Source: Sciurus carolinensis (taxonomy: Eukaryota > Chordata > Mammalia > Rodentia > Sciuridae). Taken from it: a stretch of DNA of 64,000 nt. The translations under genes were made by a program, and so were the position numbers. Position 1 is the first letter of the stretch; each line of letters opens with the position of its first letter. Below are positions 58,405 to 64,000 of this stretch, piece by piece. The stretch is taken from positions 13,054,001 through 13,118,000 of the forward strand of contig NC_062226.1 in assembly GCF_902686445.1 (NCBI RefSeq), read 5' to 3'. The notes under the pieces were generated by a model that saw nothing but the letters and a program-made list of their open reading frames with translations, was not told where the DNA came from and made no database searches.

Positions 58405-58720
58405 ATATGTGTATCACGGAATACTACTCAGCAATGAAAATGGAATGTACCATCTATCCACATGACAACTCGGATGGATCTCAAGGGCATCCTGTTGAAT
58501 GAAGAATGCCAATATGAAAAGGTCCTGAGGCACATGATTCCCTTTGTGTGACATTCTCAAAGTGGCAAAGTGAGAGAGATGGAAAGCAGCTTAGGAGTTG
58601 CCAGGGGTTTGGGGGGCGGATAGGTGGGAGGTGTGACCATCTAGGGGTAGTACAGGAGGTCTTTGCTGTACCCTCATAGCAGGGATGGTTAGGAAGCTGT
58701 GCACCTGATAAAATGGCAGA
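58405..58720 (+). mobile_element. Old L1 (L1M-type) 3' region, right part
   Basis: ATACTACTCAGCAATGAAAA, GGATGGATCTCAAGGGCATC, ATGATTCCCTTTGTGTGACA and TGGAAAGCAGCTTAGGAGTT continue the L1 interrupted at 57838. Confidence 0.75.
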
Positions 58721-58809
58721 GAAGTGCACAGAAAAGGCAGAAAGGAGGGGTGGGGGAGCCAACCCTGCACCCACCCATGGTTAAGCCACGTTCTTCTTCT
58801 TTTGGACAC

Positions 58810-59480
58810 AAACAATGTCAAGGGACACCCACCTCAGACAAGGTGACTCTGAGACTATGACACAGTGAGACACAAACAAGGCCACTTCCCAACTGTGCCT
58901 AAGCAACCCACAAAGCCAAGGTCACGGTGCCACCCACAGAATACCAAGCCTCCTCCTAGCTCAGCTAAAACACGAGGCTGCCTCTTCACCAATGGCAGCT
59001 GCAGCTGCCTGCCGACCTCCTCTCCCTGGAGACAAGATTCGGGACGCCCAATCCTGGCCCTGCCTCTGCTTTCTGACCGCAGCCAATCTGGAGGGAACCC
59101 TCTGCCTTGGACAGACCTCCCCAAACCACTCAGCCCCGGCCCGGATCTCGAAAGTGATCTCCGTGGCACACTCTGACTTAGACGCCTGGGCAACCCTGTG
59201 TGCTCTCCCTGGCTGCCATGGCTGATAAACAGCCAGTTCCACTGAGGAGCGTTCCTGGTGGGCTGCTGGCTGGAGGGGAAGCTGGAGGGCAGGCGTCAGG
59301 GTTATGGAAGGTGCAACCTCTGGTGGAAACTGAGTCCTCCCCAGGCCCTCTCTGCACAAGTGCCTATAAACCTGTAATTATTCCAAAAACCAAAAGTCAA
59401 GGCTGAAATACATTTTCTGTCTATATGATTAAAAACTAATATGATGTGTTCTGTGTGTACGTGTGTGCAGTCACACAGAA
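58810..59480. other. Unique intronic sequence
   Basis: No exon or repeat recognised. Confidence 0.4.
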
Positions 59481-59495
59481 AAACATCATGAATTT

Positions 59496-59705
59496 GCCAG
59501 GCACAGGGTGCACACCTGTAATCGCAGTTACTAGGGAGATTGAGGCAGGAGGATCACAAGTTCAAAGTTAGCCTCAACAACCTAGTGAGGCCCTAAGCAA
59601 CTTAGTGAGACCCCATCTCTAAATTAAAAAAAATTAAAGGGCAGGGCATGTGGTTCGGTGTGTTAAGCATCATCAGGTTCAATCCCTGGTACCAAAAAAA
59701 AAAGA
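59496..59705 (+). mobile_element. B1-ID composite SINE
   Basis: GCCAGGCACAGGGTGCACAC, GGGAGATTGAGGCAGGAGGA, a linker of A and T, then AGGGCAGGGCATGTGGTTCG and GGTTCAATCCCTGGTACC with an A tail. A second ID unit follows directly. Confidence 0.9.
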
Positions 59706-59720
59706 AAATTAAAAATAAAA

Positions 59721-59782
59721 ATGGTTGGAGGGTGTAGCTCAGTGGTAGAGAGTCTGTGGGTTCAATCCCCAGTACTGAAAAA
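59721..59782 (+). mobile_element. Second ID unit in the tail of the preceding SINE
   Basis: GGTTGGAGGGTGTAGCTCAG and GTGGGTTCAATCCCCAGTAC form an additional, shortened ID unit. It may be a separate insertion into the A tail or part of a B1-ID-ID trimer. Confidence 0.8.
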
Positions 59783-59789
59783 TAAGGGA

Positions 59790-60500
59790 AAGAAGAAGAG
59801 TATAAGCTTGTTTTCAGAGCTTCTCTTTGGAGAACAGGACAGGCTCTGGGTGGGGACAGTAGGGGCACCAATTGCTGAAGGAGAAGTAATTAAGACTTCC
59901 CCCAAACAGTGGCGAAACTGAAATAAGAACAGATGATACAATGATTCAGTACAAACTGTACCCTCCGAATACATCTGAAGAGAAAGGAAAAGTAGCACGA
60001 AAAAAAAACCAAAACCATACAGCAAAATCGACACCAGCCCAGATGACCAGTCAGAGAACACAGCTCCGGAAAATCCAAAAACAAAGACTTAGGAACAAAT
60101 GCCTGTGTGCGGAGGCACATCTCCCACACCTGGACATTGGACTGGCCCTCCCACCCTGAGGCAGTGGCCGGGCGAGCGAGCAGGGAGCCCCAGTGAAACC
60201 TCGCAGAATCATGGAGTCTCCCGATTGCTAGAACTCTGCTGAGGTCCGCCAGGCGGTGTCTCTGTGAATGAACGAACGTCTTTACTCACGGGTGCATACG
60301 TGCTAGGCAGGGAGCAGAGGGCTACGTGGACATGTGTGAATGGAACATATGCACGCTGTTATCTGCTTGTGACACCGGATGCAGAGTGTCTGCCAGAACA
60401 GGTAAGCTGCTAGGGCTCCCGCCACATGGCACGTTCCCCAGTCCAGCCTTGGTCCGGCCATCTCTGCAACAGGTGTTACTGAGAGGTTATTAAACCTTTC
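59790..60500. other. Unique intronic sequence
   Basis: No exon or repeat recognised. Confidence 0.4.
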
Positions 60501-60510
60501 CCACCTGCAA

Positions 60511-60930
60511 GAGGCAGAATCATGGTCCCCAAAAGCCTACATCCTAACCCCCGGAACCCGTAAAACCTGCTCCTTTTTTGGGCAAAAGGGACTTTGCAGA
60601 TATGATTAAGGATCTTGAGATGGGAACATGATTACTGAGAGAAGCCAATGTCCTCACAATGGTCAGAGAAAGGCAGCGAAGGCGATGTCATCGTGGAAGC
60701 AGATGTGGGAGTGGTAGGACCTTGAGTCAAGGAATATAGGCAGGTTCCAGAAGCTGGAGAAAGCCAACGGATTCTGCCCTAGAGGGTCCAGGAGGAACAC
60801 AGCCCTGCCGACACCTTGACTTCCGCTCAGTGAAAGACCCAGACTTCTGGCCTCCAGAAGAGTAGAACAAAGCCCTGTTGCTTTAAGACACCAAGTGTGT
60901 GGAAAATTGTTACAGCAGCCACAGGACACC
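60511..60930 (+). mobile_element. Second MaLR-like LTR, same family as 57838-58300
   Basis: GAGGCAGAATCATGGTCCCC, GGGACTTTGCAGATATGATT, AAGGATCTTGAGATGGGAAC, GCCCTGCCGACACCTTGACT and GAAAATTGTTACAGCAGCCA. Same order as the first copy and same orientation. Confidence 0.6.
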
Positions 60931-60999
60931 GATTCACCCTGGTGCCAATCAGTTACATCAAAAAGACAGAGGGACGGAGACTGATCATTGACCAGTTCA

Positions 61000-62025
61000 G
61001 ATTGTGGATTTTTGAGGGTTCTCATGTCTCCCCTTCCAAATCTATAGTTGCCTTAAAAAAGAAGAGCTTCCTTTTAGAAATACAATAATTATACCCATAT
61101 TAAATGTAACCTTTCCTTCTCCACATGCTCTTGTTATTAAAGGACATGTGGATAGGTCTGAAACCCACAAAAATATATAGTACTTTGTTGATTATTTCAG
61201 AATATAGCTTGAAGATGTTTTCACATCTGTACGCAGAGAACATTTCATCCGCACTGTGTACTTTATCCTTAGTGTAGATACTAATTACATCAATAATACT
61301 TCTTGAGGGTATATAAATTCTAATTATAGCACCACAGAGGGAGCCAGGATTATCAAGACCTAAATATTCAGATATATTATTAAATTCATCTTACTTCTCA
61401 CTTCATTCAATAATCAACTATTTCTCTTTCCCAAAAGTTCCAGTTTAGTACTTAATGTTCTGTGCTTTTGTTTACAAATTGTATTACCAAATTAGATCAA
61501 CACAGCTTTACAATATGGCAGGTTCATCTTTTCCAGCAAAAGAAGATAGGCCTAGAATTTTAAATGCATATAGGTTCATTTTCAAATACGATTCTAAAAC
61601 TTTCTTTACCTTTCTGTATTGGACAACTTGGAATTCAAAGTTTTAAATTTTCCCAATACCCCTAATTTAATGATGTAATACTAAAGCAAAACTGAATTTC
61701 AGGTCTTTGTGTAATTCTTAGCCTGAGGAACAGTTGACTCATAGATTCTATAAGGTTATATTGGAAAAATAGCAGAGCAGATCATTTTATGTCCTGTCAT
61801 AGATCACCATCTTATGTTCTAGAATAGATCACTGTATGTTCTAGAATAGCCCTAGGAGAGAAGGGACGCAATGCAGACATGAAGCTCATGCTAACTCCCA
61901 TGCCATGAGTCACAGTCCTTCAACTCTGGTGCAGGCAGGTGTCTCCTGCCTTCTGCCAGCACCCATAAACCTCTACCAGGCTAACTTGTTAGCCCACAAA
62001 TTGCGTAAACATCTCGACGCTTCAC
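61000..62025. other. AT-rich unclassified region
   Basis: About 1 kb of clearly lower GC than the rest of the window, rich in AATTATA-type words. I recognise no exon. It may be a very old transposon or conserved non-coding DNA. Confidence 0.4.
61788..61853 (+). repeat. Degenerate tandem repeat, about 22-25 bp unit, three copies
   Basis: Three successive TATGTTCTAGAATAGATCAC-like units at 61788-61812, 61813-61834 and 61835-61853. The second and third share TATGTTCTAGAATAG exactly. Confidence 0.8.
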
Positions 62026-62029
62026 AGTG

Positions 62030-62297
62030 ATCGGCATCAGCTGCGCACCTGTGATCCCAGAGACTCCTCATAAGCCCAATTACTCCCATAATCCCAGCTA
62101 TTCCCTACAATCCCAGCTATTCCAGTAATCCCAGCTATGCAGAAGCCTGAGGCAAGAGGATCACAAGTTTGTGGCCAGCCTGAGAAACTTAGTGAGGACT
62201 TGCCTCAAAGTAAAACTTTTCAAAGGGCTGGGGATGCAGCTCAGTGGCAGAGCGACCAAGTGCACAGCCTTGAGCTCCATCCCCAGTACCACACACG
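62030..62297 (+). mobile_element. B1-ID SINE with internal 19-bp expansion
   Basis: B1 half enlarged by five ATCCCAGCTATTC-type units (62048-62140), then GCCTGAGGCAAGAGGATCAC, linker, GGGCTGGGGATGCAGCTCAG and CTCCATCCCCAGTACC. Confidence 0.9.
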
Positions 62298-62374
62298 GTC
62301 GTCAAAAAAGACTTAACAAATGTCACGTGTACAAAACTAATTAACAAACAAACAAACAAAACACTGCTAAAAGG

Positions 62375-62830
62375 GGTTAACCGAGATCTAAATAAATGGA
62401 CCACGTTCAAGGACTGGAGACGCAGTACTGTGAAGACAGCATGTCTCTCCAAACTGACCTATAGAGCCAATGCAATTCCAATCAAAATCCTAACAAGCTT
62501 TTCAAAGACCCTGAAAAGCTCAATTTTAAATTTAGATACCAAAGTGAAGGACTTAGAATAGCCAATCAAGCTTGAGAAAGAAGAAAAAGGTTAAGAGACT
62601 TATATTAACTGGTTTCAAGTTGTACTTTACAGTTTCAAAATAGAGCTGATGTAAAGGAGACAGCGTGGTATTAGCATAAGGATAAGATGCGCAGATCAAT
62701 AGAACAGAATAGAGAATCCAGAAATAGACCCACACACATGTGGTCAGTTGATTTTTGAAAACAAGTGCCAAAGGAAAAGAAGACTTTTTTTTTTTTAAAC
62801 GAATCGTGCTAGAACAACCAGCTATCTGTA
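62375..62830 (+). mobile_element. L1 ORF2-region fragment (decayed)
   Basis: AATGCAATTCCAATCAAAAT, GGTATTAGCATAAGGATAAG, CAATAGAACAGAATAGAGAA and CAGTTGATTTTTGAAAACAA follow L1 order. Stops break every frame; no intact coding region. Confidence 0.8.
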
Positions 62831-62879
62831 TGTAACAAAAATGGACTTCTAGGAAAGATGGAGAAACCAATCTAGAGAA

Positions 62880-64000
62880 GCAGAAACTGTGCCTTGTGTG
62901 TTTCTATCTTAAAACTGACTCCTGAGATAAGAAGCAGCAGCCCCGACTTTAACAGGAGAAGCTGACATTGACATCGCAATCAACAGCCAGGGGATACTGA
63001 GGAGATGAAGCCCAGGGATCTCTGAATCTGAGGGCTGCCTCACCGGGGAAAGAAGCCACTGTGCAGAGATGAGCGAGAGGACAATGGGTCCCCAGCCACT
63101 CAGGACGCCAAGTGTCCTCTCTGACCTCAGCCCCTATCCACATTCCCAAGCCACCTCTGCCCCCATCCCAGCCTCCAGTCACACAAGGCAGAAAGAGGTG
63201 AGCTGTCCTGGGGGATCTCACTTTTTTTTTTCCATGATGTTGGTTTCAGGCCATCAAATTGTGACAGTTTGTTGTCTCTCACATGGAACTGGGATCAGAG
63301 TCAGGGGCACAGACAACACGGCCCCCTGCTTTGGGGTGTGAGGGAGGGAGTCTGGTGGGAGAGAGACACAGGGGCCACATGGAGGCCTCAGTGTGCAGGA
63401 CACTGTCCCCATCCTGAAGATCCTCAGCACTTGGTGAGAAGTGGGCACAGCATCTCCTCAGAGGGGACCCAGGGGTCAGGCTTGGAGCTGGTGCCCAGGA
63501 GGTGGGAAGGAGAAGCAGACCAGACTCACACCTTGACCTCTGGATGGACTCACCACTGGTCCAGCACAAAGCCCACAAACTTCTCAGCCCGTGTAGACCT
63601 TGTCACCAGCTCCACCCCTCTACTTGAGCTACTAACAATCGCTTTTGTCAACACATGCTTCCAATTCCTCATCCTGAGAAGCTTCTCACCTCTAAAGAAT
63701 TCCAAGCCTTCCAGAAAACTGAATTTCCTGGCTACTCGGAAGATTGATGAACAGGCTTGAGGGCTTCTATCATCCCCAAGTCTCTCCTTTCTCTGAGGAC
63801 TTCTAGGAATTTGAGTCTGCAGTGTGACCCTCTCCTTTTTCATTCCGGTTTTCTCCTGTTACTCTTTTTTCTGTAGCTGCAAGGCCTCTTCCAGGACCAA
63901 CAGAGAGCTGACATTTATTGTGTTGCTGCATTTGGAGGAAATAGGGGTCCTTTAGGCACGTGCTCACTCCTCTCTGCTGTGTGCGATTTCTGTATATCCT
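62880..64000. other. Unique intronic sequence to the window edge
   Basis: No exon recognised. The 163-codon plus-strand frame at 63269-63760 has no recognisable domain. Confidence 0.4.

Larger units (their letters stand above)
51881..64000 (-). other. DAB2IP: DAB2IP intron upstream of the first visible exon
   Basis: This is intron running past the right edge. The end next to the exon is a long pyrimidine tract. I saw no CpG island and no upstream DAB2IP exon here (the known alternative N-terminal exons are not recognisable). It is the richest part of the window in L1 fragments, LTR-like elements and SINEs, and it becomes AT-rich after about 61 kb. Confidence 0.8.

Noticed and set aside
62375..62830. 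Active L1 element
   Set aside because: Only a fragment of the ORF2 region is present, with stops in every frame and no 5' region.

Overview
This window is vertebrate nuclear DNA from a squirrel-family rodent (Sciuridae). The sign is a set of SINEs in which a 7SL-derived B1-like monomer is joined to a tRNA-derived ID unit, along with lone ID elements. That architecture is typical of squirrels and marmots. The older mammalian layer (MIR, L2, old L1 3' ends, MaLR-like LTRs, MER5-like DNA elements) is also present. There are no bacterial, phage or CRISPR features.

The window lies inside one gene, DAB2IP, on the minus strand. It encodes a SynGAP-family Ras GTPase-activating protein, also known as AIP1. 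Only two coding exons are visible. The upstream one (51777-51880) encodes the segment beginning SPQERPGSRRSLPGSL. The downstream one (34470-34615) encodes the basic segment beginning [20 protein letters not shown]. They have proper splice sites and join in frame across a 17,161-base intron. The rest of the protein (remaining PH-like part, C2, RasGAP and coiled-coil regions) should lie before position 1, and the first exons beyond position 64000.

Layout. 1-34469 is intron 3' of the second exon, with a compact promoter-like CpG patch near 660-905 and AT-rich blocks that look like non-coding regulatory candidates. 34040-35135 is a strong CpG island that contains the second exon; it has three GC boxes and an RFX-like site and could be an alternative promoter. 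34616-51776 is the intron between the two exons. 51881-64000 is intron 5' of the first visible exon. It is rich in old L1 and LTR fragments, carries a 47-bp minisatellite, and becomes AT-rich after about 61 kb.

The most unusual items are a longer alanine tract in DAB2IP than I remember in human or mouse, the two candidate internal promoters, a weak donor next to a GGT/ACC repeat, a degenerate minisatellite at 54091-54260, and a SINE with a five-fold internal 19-bp expansion at 62048-62140. I found no new multi-gene system. The many long open frames in the GC-rich parts are not convincing genes.
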